Shown in pieces: positions 32,899-41,460 of a DNA stretch of 64,000 bases. Within the stretch, counting starts at the first letter, position 1; every line of letters starts with the position of its first letter. The stretch is from Allobosea sp. (lineage in GTDB: Bacteria > Pseudomonadota > Alphaproteobacteria > Rhizobiales > Beijerinckiaceae), in NCBI RefSeq assembly GCF_017308015.1, contig NZ_JAFKFW010000024.1:1-64000 (forward strand), given 5' to 3'. A program made the translations under genes and the position numbers. Under the pieces are notes generated by a model. The model did no database searches and was not told where the DNA came from. It was given only the letters and a program-made list of their open reading frames with translations.

Positions 32899-33933
32899 TC
32901 AGTGCTCTGGAACCGGCGCCTCTTCGGCGAGCAGCCCCTGCGCCTTGAGATCGGACCAGAGCGCGGCCGGCACCGGCCGCGCAACGAGGTCGAGATTGCG
33001 CGTGACCTCTTGCGGCGTCACCGCGCCAAGCACGATCGTCGCCACAGCGGGATGGGCGGCGCAAAACGCGAGCGCCGCCTGCGGCAGGGCGACGCCATGG
33101 CTGGCGCAAACCGCCTCGATGCGGGCGACGCGGGCCAGCACCTCCGGCGGCGCCGGCTTGTAGTTGTAGAAGGCGCCGGGCTTGGCGCCGGTCGCGAGGA
33201 TGCCGGAATTGAAGACACCGGCCAGCATCACCGCGATCTTCTTCTCCAGCGCCAGCGGCAGGAATTCCGGCAAGGCGCCCTGCTCCAGCAGCGAATAGCG
33301 GCCGGCCAGCATCATCACGTCGAAATCGCCGGAACGGGCGAAGCGCACGCACATCTCGGCCTCGTTGACGCCAACGCCGATCGCCTTGACCGCGCCGGAT
33401 GCACGCAGCTTCTCAAGAGCGCGATAGGCGCCGTCCATCGCCTCGGCGAAGCGCTGTTCCATCGCGTCGCCATGGGTCCAGACATCGACATCATGGATCA
33501 GCAGGATGTCGATATGGTCGGTGCCGAGCCGGAGCAGCGACTGCTCGAAGGAGCGCATCGCGCCATCATAGGAATAGTCGATCACCGCCGGATGCGGCAG
33601 GCCGCCGGCATAGCCCGAGCCATCGCGCTTCGGCTGACCGGCCTGCATCCAGCGGCCGACCTTGGTCGAGACGATGACGCTCTCGCGCGGCACGCTGCGC
33701 AAGGCGGCGCCGATGCGATGCTCGGAGAGGCCGTGGCCGTAGAGCGGCGAGGTGTCGACGAGATTGATGCCGGCCGTCAGCGCGGCGCGTACGGTATCCT
33801 GCGCCGTCGCCTCGTCGAGATGCCCGTAGAGATCGCCGAGCGGCGCGCCGCCGAAGCCGATCAGGCTGGGGGTGAGGCCCGCGAAGGGACGGCCCGGCGG
33901 AACGGGAGAGGACGGAGCGGCCGCGTTCGCCAT
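32899..33933 (-). CDS. Aldo/keto reductase
   Basis: A 344-residue TIM-barrel oxidoreductase from ATG 33933. The catalytic tetrad is visible as Asp and Tyr in LVDTSPLYGHG, Lys in VSTKVGR and His in LLIHDVDVW. The pattern resembles the D-threo-aldose (L-fucose) dehydrogenase group, which oxidises sugars with NAD(P). It follows the substrate-binding gene of the kdu operon in the same direction, but 236 bases and repeat copy B intervene, so operon membership is uncertain. A sugar substrate fits the context. Confidence 0.87.
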   Translation of the reverse strand: MANAAAPSSPVPPGRPFAGLTPSLIGFGGAPLGDLYGHLDEATAQDTVRAALTAGINLVDTSPLYGHGLSEHRIGAALRSVPRESVIVSTKVGRWMQAGQPKRDGSGYAGGLPHPAVIDYSYDGAMRSFEQSLLRLGTDHIDILLIHDVDVWTHGDAMEQRFAEAMDGAYRALEKLRASGAVKAIGVGVNEAEMCVRFARSGDFDVMMLAGRYSLLEQGALPEFLPLALEKKIAVMLAGVFNSGILATGAKPGAFYNYKPAPPEVLARVARIEAVCASHGVALPQAALAFCAAHPAVATIVLGAVTPQEVTRNLDLVARPVPAALWSDLKAQGLLAEEAPVPEH

Positions 33934-34043
33934 GGAAGACCCGGTTCTGACAAGGGCCGGCAGAGTTGCGGATCGGCAGCAGGCACGCAAGTCCGCCGCC
34001 ATCCACCTCTGCGATGACCGGAAGCGATTTGACGGAAGCGCGG

Positions 34044-34139
34044 GTCATCCCGGCCGGAGCGAAGCGAAGAGCCGGGATCCATTCCTGAAGCTTTGCCGGA
34101 AGCGCTCTGGCATGGATCCCGGATCAAGTCCGGGATGAC
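34044..34139. repeat. REP-like palindromic repeat, copy B
   Basis: A 96-bp copy that starts GTCATCCCGG and ends AAGTCCGGGATGAC, with inner GCCGGGATCCATTCC and GGCATGGATCCCGGATC. It sits between the aldo/keto reductase gene and the upstream substrate-binding gene, so it could trim or end transcription between them. Confidence 0.8.
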
Positions 34140-34169
34140 GACGTGATTCCTCCGCGAACTCAGACCCAA

Positions 34170-34973
34170 TCAGCCGCGCTGGGTCAGGTCCGCCGGCAGG
34201 TCGCGGTTGTGGAACTTCTTGAAAACGGCGTTGAGCTCGCCATCGGCGACCTTCTTCTTGATCCAGCCGTCGAGCCAGGACTTCAATTCCGTCTCGCCCT
34301 GCGGCAGGGCGATGCCGAGATTGAGCTCCTGCTGGACGAACTTGGTCGCAAGCTTGGCGCCGCTGCGCTTCTCGTTCATCGCGGCGAGGACGGCGGTCTG
34401 GGTCGAGACGATATCGACCTGGCCGGAGACGACGGCGGTTATCAGGGTCGCATCATCCTCGAAGCGGACGATCTCGGCGCCCTTGGCGTTCTGCGTCACC
34501 ATCTGGTCGTTGACGGTGGCGCGGGTCACCGCGATGCGCTTGCCGGTCAGGTCGTTGTAGTCCTTGATCGCGACGTTGTCGGGACCGGCGACGATGATGT
34601 TCAGCGTCGCATAGGGAACGGAGAAATCGACGGCCTTCTTGCGCTCGGGCGTGATGCCGAGATTGGCGACGAGAATGTCGGCCTTCCGGGTCTGGATCGT
34701 CGGCACGCGCGCGGCATTGGTGATCTCGACCAGCTCGAGCTGGACGCCGAGATCCTTGGCGATAAGCTTGGCGGTCTCGACATCGGAGCCGGTCGGCTTG
34801 AGCTGGCCGTCGACGAAGGCGAAGAGCGGCACGCCCATGGCAACCGCGACGCGGATCTTGCCGGCCTTCTTGATGTCGGCGAGCTGGTCGGCATGGGCTG
34901 CACTGCCCAGCGCGAGGAAGGCGCCGGCGGTCGCGGCGAGGCCAAAGGCGGTGCGGCGGGTGATCGTGGTCAT
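34170..34973 (-). CDS. ABC transporter substrate-binding protein (family 3, polar amino acid type)
   Basis: A 267-residue periplasmic binding protein. The signal peptide (RRTAFGLAATAGAFLALGSAAHA, residues 6-28) precedes the mature part, which starts with the family 3 pattern LADIKKAGKIRVAVAMGVPLF and includes YNDLTGKRIAVTRATVND. Family 3 proteins usually bind amino acids or opines. Here the gene is the last of a set with kduI and kduD, so a uronate-containing or amino-sugar ligand is possible. Confidence 0.9.
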   Translation of the reverse strand: MTTITRRTAFGLAATAGAFLALGSAAHADQLADIKKAGKIRVAVAMGVPLFAFVDGQLKPTGSDVETAKLIAKDLGVQLELVEITNAARVPTIQTRKADILVANLGITPERKKAVDFSVPYATLNIIVAGPDNVAIKDYNDLTGKRIAVTRATVNDQMVTQNAKGAEIVRFEDDATLITAVVSGQVDIVSTQTAVLAAMNEKRSGAKLATKFVQQELNLGIALPQGETELKSWLDGWIKKKVADGELNAVFKKFHNRDLPADLTQRG

Positions 34974-35032
34974 GGTCGTTTCCCTTTTCGTTGTCGTTAT
35001 GATCGTCGAGCAGCCGAATGGCCGCGGGATCG

Positions 35033-35761
35033 TCAGAGCCCGTTGGCGAGGAATTCCCTGAGCTCGGGGGTCTGAGGATGAGCAAGCATCTCGCCGGCGC
35101 CGGTCTCCCAGACCTTGCCGGTGTGCATGAAGATGACGCGGTCGGCGACGCGCCGGGCGAAGGCCATTTCGTGGGTGACGACGAGCATGGTCATGCCGCC
35201 CCTCGCCAGCGCCTCCATGACCTTGAGCACCTCGCCGGTGAGATGCGGATCGAGCGCCGAAGTCACCTCGTCGAAGAGCATGACCTTGGGCTGCATCGCC
35301 AGCGAGCGGGCGATGGCGACGCGCTGCTGCTGGCCGCCGGAGAGCTGCTCGGGATAGGCGTCGATCTTGTCGGAGAGCCCGACGCGGGCGAGCGCCTCAA
35401 CGGCGATATGGCGCGCTTCGGATTGCGGCGTCTTGCGCACGCGCCTCGGGGCGAGCGTGATGTTCTCCGCCACGGTCAGATGCGGGAAGAGGTTGTAGCT
35501 CTGGAAGACCATGCCGACATCGCGGCGCAGCGCCCTGAGATCGAGCGCGGGATCGTCAACGCGGCGGCCATGAACCTCGATCTCGCCGGACTGGATGGTC
35601 TCCAGCCGGTTGACGCAGCGCAGAGCCGTCGACTTGCCCGAGCCGGAGCGGCCGATGACGGCCACGACCTCGCCCGGCGCCACGTCGAAGGAGACGCCCT
35701 TCAGGACCTCCACCTCGCCGAAGCGCTTGTGGACGTCACGCAGGCTGACGGCGGCCGACAT
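35033..35761 (-). CDS. ABC transporter ATP-binding protein (polar amino acid type)
   Basis: A 242-residue GlnQ/HisP-like ATPase with Walker A GRSGSGKSTALRC, Q loop MVFQSYNLFPHLTV, signature EQLSGGQQQRVAIARSL, Walker B VMLFDEVTSALDP and switch histidine in VVTHEMAFAR. Its start overlaps the end of the permease gene by 26 bases. The DEVTSALDP form of Walker B is the usual one in this subfamily. Confidence 0.94.
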   Translation of the reverse strand: MSAAVSLRDVHKRFGEVEVLKGVSFDVAPGEVVAVIGRSGSGKSTALRCVNRLETIQSGEIEVHGRRVDDPALDLRALRRDVGMVFQSYNLFPHLTVAENITLAPRRVRKTPQSEARHIAVEALARVGLSDKIDAYPEQLSGGQQQRVAIARSLAMQPKVMLFDEVTSALDPHLTGEVLKVMEALARGGMTMLVVTHEMAFARRVADRVIFMHTGKVWETGAGEMLAHPQTPELREFLANGL

Positions 35762-36398
35762 TGAGTTTCCTTTCGAGCGCCCGGCTGAGCCGCGACAGCG
35801 GGTAGCAGAGCGCGAAATAGAGGGCGCCCGCGATGCCGAAGACGAGGAAGGGCTGGAACAGCGAGTTGTTGATGACCTGGCTGGCGCGGGTCAGCTCGAC
35901 GAAGCCGACGACCGAGGCGAGCGAGGTGTTCTTGAGCACCTGCACGAGGAAGCCGACCGTCGGCGGCGTCGCGATCCGCATCGCCTGCGGCAGGATGACG
36001 TCGGTGAGCGTCTGCCAGCGCGTCAGGCCGAGGCATTCGGCCGCCTCGCTCTGGGTGCGCGGCACGGACTGGACGCAGCCGCGCCAGATCTCGCCGAGGA
36101 AGGCGCTGCAATAGATCATCAGCGAGATCGCGGCGGCGAGCAGCGCCGGCAGTTCGATCCCGACCACGGCGAGGCCGAAATAGATCAGGAACAGCACGAT
36201 CAGCAGCGGCGTGCCCTGGATGATGTCGACATAGATCATCGACACCGCCCGGATCCAGCGGGTGCGCGCCGTGCGCGCCAGCATCACGACGAAGCCGGCG
36301 AGGCTGCCGAGCCCAAAGGCGAGCACGGTCAGCACGACCGTCCAGAGCGTCGCCTGCAGCAGATAGAGGAAGTGAATGAGGGTGAAGCCGCCCATCAC
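35736..36398 (-). CDS. ABC transporter permease (polar amino acid type)
   Basis: A 220-residue inner-membrane protein with about five helices and the HisMQ-type coupling motif EAAECLGLTRWQTLTDVILPQA. The block DIIQGTPLLIVLFLIYFGL is typical of the family. Together with the next permease gene it forms a heterodimer. Start codons at 36398 and 36395 are both possible. Confidence 0.93.
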   Translation of the reverse strand: MMGGFTLIHFLYLLQATLWTVVLTVLAFGLGSLAGFVVMLARTARTRWIRAVSMIYVDIIQGTPLLIVLFLIYFGLAVVGIELPALLAAAISLMIYCSAFLGEIWRGCVQSVPRTQSEAAECLGLTRWQTLTDVILPQAMRIATPPTVGFLVQVLKNTSLASVVGFVELTRASQVINNSLFQPFLVFGIAGALYFALCYPLSRLSRALERKLNVGRRQPA

Positions 36399-36402
36399 GC
36401 CC

Positions 36403-37086
36403 TCACAGCGCCGTGCCGAGGCGCCGGCGGCGCGGGAAGATGATCTGGCCGAAGCCGTAGAAGGCGAGCTTCAGGATGACGGCGAGCAGGAGATAGAGGA
36501 ACGCCACGACGATGTAGGTCTCGAAGGCGCGGAAGGTGAAGGACTGGATGTTGTTGGCGACCGCCGTGAGCTCCTCGGCCGAGATCTGCGAGGTGATCGA
36601 GGAGGCCAGCATCATCAGGACGAACTGGCTGGTCAGCGCCGGATAGACCCGCTCCAGCGCCGGGCGCAGGATCACGTCCCAATAGATCTGCGGCTGCGAG
36701 AGGCCGAGCGCCTGCGCCGCCTCGATCTGGCCGGGATGGATCGTGTCCATGCCGGCGCGGACGATCTCGGCGGTATAGGCACCGACATTGATGACCAGCG
36801 TCAGCACCGCGGCGACGAAGATCGGGAGTTTGATGCCGATGCTGGAGAGCCCGAAGAAGATGAAGAATATCTGGATCAGATAGGGCGTGTTGCGGATCGT
36901 CTCGACATAGAAGCCGCAGAGCCATTGCAGGAACGGTGAGGCGCTACGCCGGCCGATGGCGCAGAGGATGCCGATCACCAGCCCGAAGACGACCGCGAAG
37001 GCTGTCATCTGCAAGGTGGTCAGCGCGCCGCTGAGGAATTCCGGCCAGTGCTCGACGAGGGCGCCGAAATCGAACTTGTAGCGCAT
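36403..37086 (-). CDS. ABC transporter permease (polar amino acid type), second subunit
   Basis: A 227-residue partner permease with the pattern ETIRNTPYLIQIFFIFFGL and the coupling motif EAAQALGLSQPQIYWDVILRPAL. It begins 18 bases after kduD and is 4 bases from the next permease gene, so kduI, kduD and the importer are one transcription unit. Confidence 0.93.
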   Translation of the reverse strand: MRYKFDFGALVEHWPEFLSGALTTLQMTAFAVVFGLVIGILCAIGRRSASPFLQWLCGFYVETIRNTPYLIQIFFIFFGLSSIGIKLPIFVAAVLTLVINVGAYTAEIVRAGMDTIHPGQIEAAQALGLSQPQIYWDVILRPALERVYPALTSQFVLMMLASSITSQISAEELTAVANNIQSFTFRAFETYIVVAFLYLLLAVILKLAFYGFGQIIFPRRRRLGTAL

Positions 37087-37104
37087 CGTCCGGCCCCCTT
37101 CCCG

Positions 37105-37875
37105 TCAGCGCGCGAGCCAGCCGCCATCGACTGGCAGGACGACGCCGTGGATGTAGGCAGCGGCGTCCGAGGCGAGGAACACGGCGGCACCGCCGAGCTC
37201 CTGCGGCTTGCCCCAGTGGCCTGCCGGGATGCGCGCGAGGATTGCCTCGTTGCGGGCGGGATCGGCACGCAGGGCTTCCGTGTTGTTGGTGACGAAATAG
37301 CCCGGCGCGATGGCGTTGACATTGATGCCCTTCCCCGCCCATTCGCAGGCGAGCAGACGCGTCAGCCCGGCAAGGCCGCTCTTCGAGGCGGTGTAGGAGG
37401 GAATCCGGATACCGCCCTGGAAGGAGAGCAGCGAGGCGATGTTGATCACCTTGCCGCCCTTACCGTCGGCGAGCATGCGCTTCGCGACCCCTTGCGTCAG
37501 AAAGAAGGTCGACTTCAGGTTGACGTCCATCACCGCGTCCCAGTCGGCCTCGGTGAAGTCGATGGCGTCGGCACGGCGGATGATGCCGGCATTGTTGACG
37601 AGGATGTCGAGCCGCGAACCGTCGGCCTTCGCGGCGGCGTCCGCCTCCTCCACGACGCGGGCGATCGGCTCCAGCGTCGCGAGATCGGCTGTGATCTCAT
37701 GGAAGGGCCGGCCAGTTTCCGCGACCAGCGCCTTCGTCTCGGCCATGCTGGAACGGCCGACCGCGACGATGCCTGCGCCGGCCTGCGCGAGCGCAACTGC
37801 GATCGCCTGGCCGAGCCCGGTATTGGCGCCGGTGACGATCGCGGTCCGGCCGGTCAGGTCGAAGGGCGCGGCCAT
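37105..37875 (-). CDS. kduD: 2-dehydro-3-deoxy-D-gluconate 5-dehydrogenase (KduD-like SDR)
   Basis: A 256-residue short-chain dehydrogenase. It has the cofactor motif VTGANTGLGQAIA (residues 14-26), NNAG, the catalytic YTASK and a C-terminal VLPVDGGWLAR. The KduD-specific pattern RADAIDFTEADWDAVMDVNLKSTFFLTQ matches enzymes that reduce 2,5-diketo-3-deoxygluconate with NADH, the step after KduI in degrading unsaturated uronates from pectin or glycosaminoglycans. The start overlaps the kduI stop by a single base, which supports the joint assignment. Confidence 0.9.
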   Translation of the reverse strand: MAAPFDLTGRTAIVTGANTGLGQAIAVALAQAGAGIVAVGRSSMAETKALVAETGRPFHEITADLATLEPIARVVEEADAAAKADGSRLDILVNNAGIIRRADAIDFTEADWDAVMDVNLKSTFFLTQGVAKRMLADGKGGKVINIASLLSFQGGIRIPSYTASKSGLAGLTRLLACEWAGKGINVNAIAPGYFVTNNTEALRADPARNEAILARIPAGHWGKPQELGGAAVFLASDAAAYIHGVVLPVDGGWLAR

Positions 37876-38711
37876 CAGCGCAGGTCCCCGGTCGCGACCA
37901 TGTCCATGTCGGTATAGTCGACATTGTCGCCGCCCATGCCCCAGATGAAGGAATAGGCCCGCGTCGCCACGCCGGAATGGATCGACCAGCCCGGCGAGAG
38001 GATGGCCTGCTCGTTGGCGACGACGAGGTGGCGGGTCTCCTGCGGCTCGCCCATCAGGTGGAAGACGCGGGCGTCAGCGGGCACGTCGAAATAGAGATAG
38101 ATCTCGCAGCGCCGGTCATGCGTGTGCGAGGGCATGGTGTTCCAGATGCTGCCCTCGTCGAGGGTGGTCACGCCCATGACGAGCTGGCAGGTCTCGCAGA
38201 CACCGGGGATGATGTACTGGCGGATCGTGCGCTTGTTGGCAGTCGCCTGTTCGCCGAGATGCAGCGTCTTGGCGTCGGCCTCGCGGATCACCTTGGTCGG
38301 GTGCACGGCATGGGCCGGGGTGGAGAGCAGGTAGAACTTAGCCGGATTCGCAACATCGTCGCTGGCGAAGGAAACCTCGCCGGCTTCCTTGCCGACATAG
38401 AGCGCATCGCGCTTGGCGAGCGCGTAATCCTTGCCGCCGACCGAGACCTTGCCGGGGTCACCGACATTGACGATGCCGAGTTCGCGGCGCTTCAGGATGG
38501 CATCGGTGCCGACGGCCTTCGGCGTCGGCAGCACGACGGGGTTGGCCCCAGGCATGGCGCCACCGACGACGACGCGATCGAGATGGCTGTAAGTCAGCCT
38601 GACCTCGCCGGCGACGAACAGCGTCTCGATCAGGAAGTGGCGGCGCAGCTCCGCGGTGTCGAAGCCCTTCACGGCCTCCGGATGCGAAACCTGGCGGATG
38701 TCGATGGTCAT
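37875..38711 (-). CDS. kduI: 5-dehydro-4-deoxy-D-glucuronate isomerase
   Basis: It isomerises the keto-deoxyuronate formed from unsaturated uronic acids to 2,5-diketo-3-deoxygluconate. The 278-residue length equals E. coli KduI. The cupin metal site is visible as PSHTHDRRCEIYLYF (two His and one Glu) with a later His in GWSIHSGVATR. SFIWGMGGDNVDYTDMD is the usual C-terminal block. The first enzyme of the operon, it begins 4 bases inside the end of the GntR gene. Confidence 0.95.
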   Translation of the reverse strand: MTIDIRQVSHPEAVKGFDTAELRRHFLIETLFVAGEVRLTYSHLDRVVVGGAMPGANPVVLPTPKAVGTDAILKRRELGIVNVGDPGKVSVGGKDYALAKRDALYVGKEAGEVSFASDDVANPAKFYLLSTPAHAVHPTKVIREADAKTLHLGEQATANKRTIRQYIIPGVCETCQLVMGVTTLDEGSIWNTMPSHTHDRRCEIYLYFDVPADARVFHLMGEPQETRHLVVANEQAILSPGWSIHSGVATRAYSFIWGMGGDNVDYTDMDMVATGDLR

Positions 38712-39448
38712 GTCGTCTCCAGTCGCGCGACCGGCGAGGCAGCGCGTCGTGGCCGCTCCGAACCGTCGCCCATGTCGAAATAGGGGCTGTTGAGGGCGGC
38801 GACCGCGTCGAGGTCGTCGAAGAGCTTGCCGAGATGCTCGCCCATGGCATGGGCCGCGGCTTCCGCGTCGCCGCGGCGGATCGCCTCGACCACCGCGCCG
38901 TGCTCGCGCAGCACGCGCTCCATGCGGCCCTGCTGCGGCAGGGTGAGCCGACGGAAGCGATCCATCTGCAGCTTCACCTGCTGGGTGAAGCGCCAGATGC
39001 CGGGATAGCCGGCGAGTTCGGCAACGCCGGCGTGGAAGGCATCGTCGGACTGGTGGAAGAGTTCGCGCTCACCGCGATCTGCGCGCGCAGCCAACTCATC
39101 CATGATGCGGACGAGCCTGTCGGCCCGGCCGGCGCCGTGCTGGGCCGCAAGCCTCGCGCAGGTCTCCTCCAGCGAGCGGCGGATCACCAGCGCCTCGGGC
39201 AGCGCCCGGAACGGGATCAGCGAGGCGAAGGTGCCCGATTGCGGGAAGATCGAGACCAACCCCTCATCAGCAAGCTTGAGCAGGGCCTCGCGCACCGGCG
39301 TGCGGCTGACCGCATGGGCCTCGGCGATATCCTTCTCGACGATCGGGGTGCCGGGCGGAATGGCGAGCGAGACGATCTCGGCCCGCAACGCGTCACGGAT
39401 CACCGCCGCGGCCGTACGCCGTCCCGATGAGCCCGAACCTGCAGCCAT
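38708..39448 (-). CDS. GntR/FCD-family regulator of the kdu operon
   Basis: A 246-residue regulator from ATG 39448; the open frame upstream to 39553 includes the operator region and is not coding. The winged helix has VIRDALRAEIVSLAIPPG, DIAEAHAVSRTPVREALLKL and FPQSGTFASL. The FCD domain (about 90-225) carries the metal/ligand-binding histidines typical of the subgroup. It overlaps kduI by 4 bases and thus belongs to the operon it probably controls. Ligands of similar regulators are sugar acids such as uronates. Confidence 0.92.
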   Translation of the reverse strand: MAAGSGSSGRRTAAAVIRDALRAEIVSLAIPPGTPIVEKDIAEAHAVSRTPVREALLKLADEGLVSIFPQSGTFASLIPFRALPEALVIRRSLEETCARLAAQHGAGRADRLVRIMDELAARADRGERELFHQSDDAFHAGVAELAGYPGIWRFTQQVKLQMDRFRRLTLPQQGRMERVLREHGAVVEAIRRGDAEAAAHAMGEHLGKLFDDLDAVAALNSPYFDMGDGSERPRRAASPVARLETT

Positions 39449-39498
39449 GATGCCGCCAGCCGTCAATGCGCGCCCTCCCGAGGCTTTGTTTCGCGATT

Positions 39499-39526
39499 CA
39501 TATACTAGTATATTAATTGCGATCAA
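39499..39526 (-). promoter_or_regulatory. kdu operon promoter with palindromic operator
   Basis: On the minus strand TTGATC (39521-39526) is followed after 16 bases by TATATG (39499-39504). The perfect 14-bp palindrome ATATACTAGTATAT (39500-39513) overlaps this -10 box and lies 52 bases before the GntR start. GntR/FCD proteins bind A/T-rich palindromes of this size, so autoregulation is likely. Confidence 0.6.
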
Positions 39527-39554
39527 GCCGATTTTCGAGATCGCGAAACGCATC

Positions 39555-39580
39555 AGGGCCGCTGCGGAGGCAGCGGCCCT
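39555..39580 (-). terminator. Hairpin terminator of the PotA-type ABC operon
   Basis: AGGGCCGCTGC and GCAGCGGCCCT form a perfect 11-bp stem around a GGAG loop, 45 bases after the last permease gene of the leftward operon. It also insulates the kdu promoter just downstream. Confidence 0.65.
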
Positions 39581-39624
39581 TATTGGCGATCGGCGAGATG
39601 TCGCGTGATGTCAGGCGGTTGAGC

Positions 39625-40440
39625 TCAGGCGCCGACCTTGGCGAGAACGTCGGCGCGCAGGAAGCGCTCGATGAACAGCATGAACAGCACCGAGGGCACG
39701 AGCAGGATCAGTGCCGTGATCGAGGCGACCTGATAATTGCCGCCCATCGCCGCGTTGTAGAGCAGGAGCGGCAAGGTCGTGACCTGCGGCACGCCGACGA
39801 AGAAGGTGCCGGTGAACTCGTCGAGCGATTCCAGGAAAACGAAGATGCCGCTGGCGATGATGCCAGGCGCCGCCAGAGGCAGCGTCACCGAGAAGAAGGC
39901 CTTCAGCGGCGAGGCGCCGATATTGCGCGCGGCGAGCTCGAGATCCTTGTCGACCGCTGCGAAGGCTGCCGCCGCGATCCAGACGGAATAGACCAGGCCG
40001 TGCGCGGCATGGACGAGCACCACGGCGAAGACCGTGCCGTTGATCCCCAGCGAATAGAACACACGAGCAACGTTGATGTAGATCGCGACCGAAGGGAAAG
40101 CCTGCGGCAGCAGGAAGAGCACCATGAAGGAAGCGCGCGCCGGCAGTTTCAGTCGCGCCAGCGCATAGCCGGCCGGGATCGACAGCGCGAGCGCGACGAG
40201 CACCGTCAGGACCGCGATCCAGACCGAGGTCGCGAGCGAGGCCATGGCGTCGCCGGTCGGGCGGAAGACCTGTTCCCAGTAGCGCGTGCCGTAGACGACC
40301 GGCAGCTTGTAGGGCGTGTACCAGCGCTCGGCGACGGACCAGAGCGCCAGATTGACCAGGGGCCCGATCAGGAAGAAGGCGAAGGCCGCGAGCGCGAAGG
40401 CCGCAAGCACCATGCGCAGGCCGGAGACGGCACGGATCAT
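39625..40440 (-). CDS. ABC transporter permease (PotC-like)
   Basis: A 271-residue protein with about six helices and the coupling motif LAARNIGASPLKAFFSVTLPLA (the EAA loop). It also has LDEFTGTFFVGVPQV, a pattern of the spermidine/putrescine, iron and phosphonate group of permeases. It overlaps its partner gene by 4 bases and is the last gene of the operon. Confidence 0.9.
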   Translation of the reverse strand: MIRAVSGLRMVLAAFALAAFAFFLIGPLVNLALWSVAERWYTPYKLPVVYGTRYWEQVFRPTGDAMASLATSVWIAVLTVLVALALSIPAGYALARLKLPARASFMVLFLLPQAFPSVAIYINVARVFYSLGINGTVFAVVLVHAAHGLVYSVWIAAAAFAAVDKDLELAARNIGASPLKAFFSVTLPLAAPGIIASGIFVFLESLDEFTGTFFVGVPQVTTLPLLLYNAAMGGNYQVASITALILLVPSVLFMLFIERFLRADVLAKVGA

Positions 40441-41273
40441 GGCGTGCCCTCCTTCGCCATGCCGCGCTTGAGGTAGATGATCGCAGCGCCAGCCGAGATC
40501 AGATAAGTGATGACGCCGAGTGCATTGGCGGTGGCGTAGTCGCCATAGGCGTTGATGCGGAAGGCCATGTCGACGGTCAGCATGGTCGGCTGGGACCCAG
40601 CGACCATCATCGGCACCGAGAGCACCGAGAGCATCGTCACGAAGGAGAGGACGAGCGCCACGAGGAGCTGCGGCATCACCTGCGGCAAGGCGAGCTCGAC
40701 GAGGACGCGCATCCGCGAGGCGCCGAGATTGCGGCCGGCCTCAAGCGTCGCACGATCGAGTGCGGCGAGCGCGCCGGCCAAAAGCAGCGCGACGAAGGGC
40801 GTCTGCTTCCAGACGAAGGTCGCGATGATGCCGCGCCAGTCGAGGAAGCTCACCGCCTGCAACGGCTCCATCAAACCCATCGAGACGAAGATGTTGTTCA
40901 TCAAGCCGTTCTTGGCGAGGAAGGTGCGCATGCATTGCGCCGCGACGATGAAGGGGATGAAGAGCGGCCAGCGATAGAGCGCCTTCAGCGTGCCGACGAT
41001 GTAGCGGTTCTCGCCCAGCGTCAGCGTGCCGGCGATGATGATGGCGGCGAGCCCGGTGAAGAAGCAGGAGGCAAGCACGATGACGACGGTGAAGACGACG
41101 TCGCCGGAATAAAGCTCCCAGGCCTTGCCGAAGGCCTGCAGCGAGAAGCCGCCTTCAGGCCCGGTGAAGGCCGAGATCAGCGAGAAGCAGAGCGGATAGA
41201 GAAACAGCGCCGCGACGAGCGCGAGGCCGGGCGCGATCAGCAGCAGAGCGAGATTGCGTTGGGAAAGGCTCAT
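40437..41273 (-). CDS. ABC transporter permease (PotB-like)
   Basis: From ATG 41273 the protein has 278 residues and about six helices, with the coupling motif EAGRNLGASRMRVLVELALPQV. An upstream start at 41330 would add 19 residues encoded partly inside repeat copy C, so the shorter form is preferred. It pairs with the PotC-like subunit. Confidence 0.87.
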   Translation of the reverse strand: MSLSQRNLALLLIAPGLALVAALFLYPLCFSLISAFTGPEGGFSLQAFGKAWELYSGDVVFTVVIVLASCFFTGLAAIIIAGTLTLGENRYIVGTLKALYRWPLFIPFIVAAQCMRTFLAKNGLMNNIFVSMGLMEPLQAVSFLDWRGIIATFVWKQTPFVALLLAGALAALDRATLEAGRNLGASRMRVLVELALPQVMPQLLVALVLSFVTMLSVLSVPMMVAGSQPTMLTVDMAFRINAYGDYATANALGVITYLISAGAAIIYLKRGMAKEGTP

Positions 41274-41325
41274 GGCGAGCGGCGCTCTCCGCGGCGAATG
41301 GGTGGCGGGCATCCGGAACCGCGAG

Positions 41326-41424
41326 GTCATCCGGACAAGCGGCGAAGCCGCGCCGATCCGGGATCCATGCCTGAACCGTTCCGGAATGGATCCCGGGTCT
41401 GCGCTTCGCTACGCCCGGGATGAC
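41326..41424. repeat. REP-like palindromic repeat, copy C
   Basis: A 99-bp copy that starts GTCATCCGGACAAGC and ends ACGCCCGGGATGAC, with inner GATCCGGGATCCATGCC and GGAATGGATCCCGGGTC. It separates the substrate-binding gene from the permease genes of the same operon and may lower downstream expression relative to the binding protein. Confidence 0.8.
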
Positions 41425-41460
41425 GCGGTGTTTCTTCGCATCATCCCGGGCGCGAATGGA

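Noticed and set aside
41274-41330. Longer start for the PotB-like permease
   Set aside because: The extra residues would be encoded partly by repeat copy C and have no membrane or family character.
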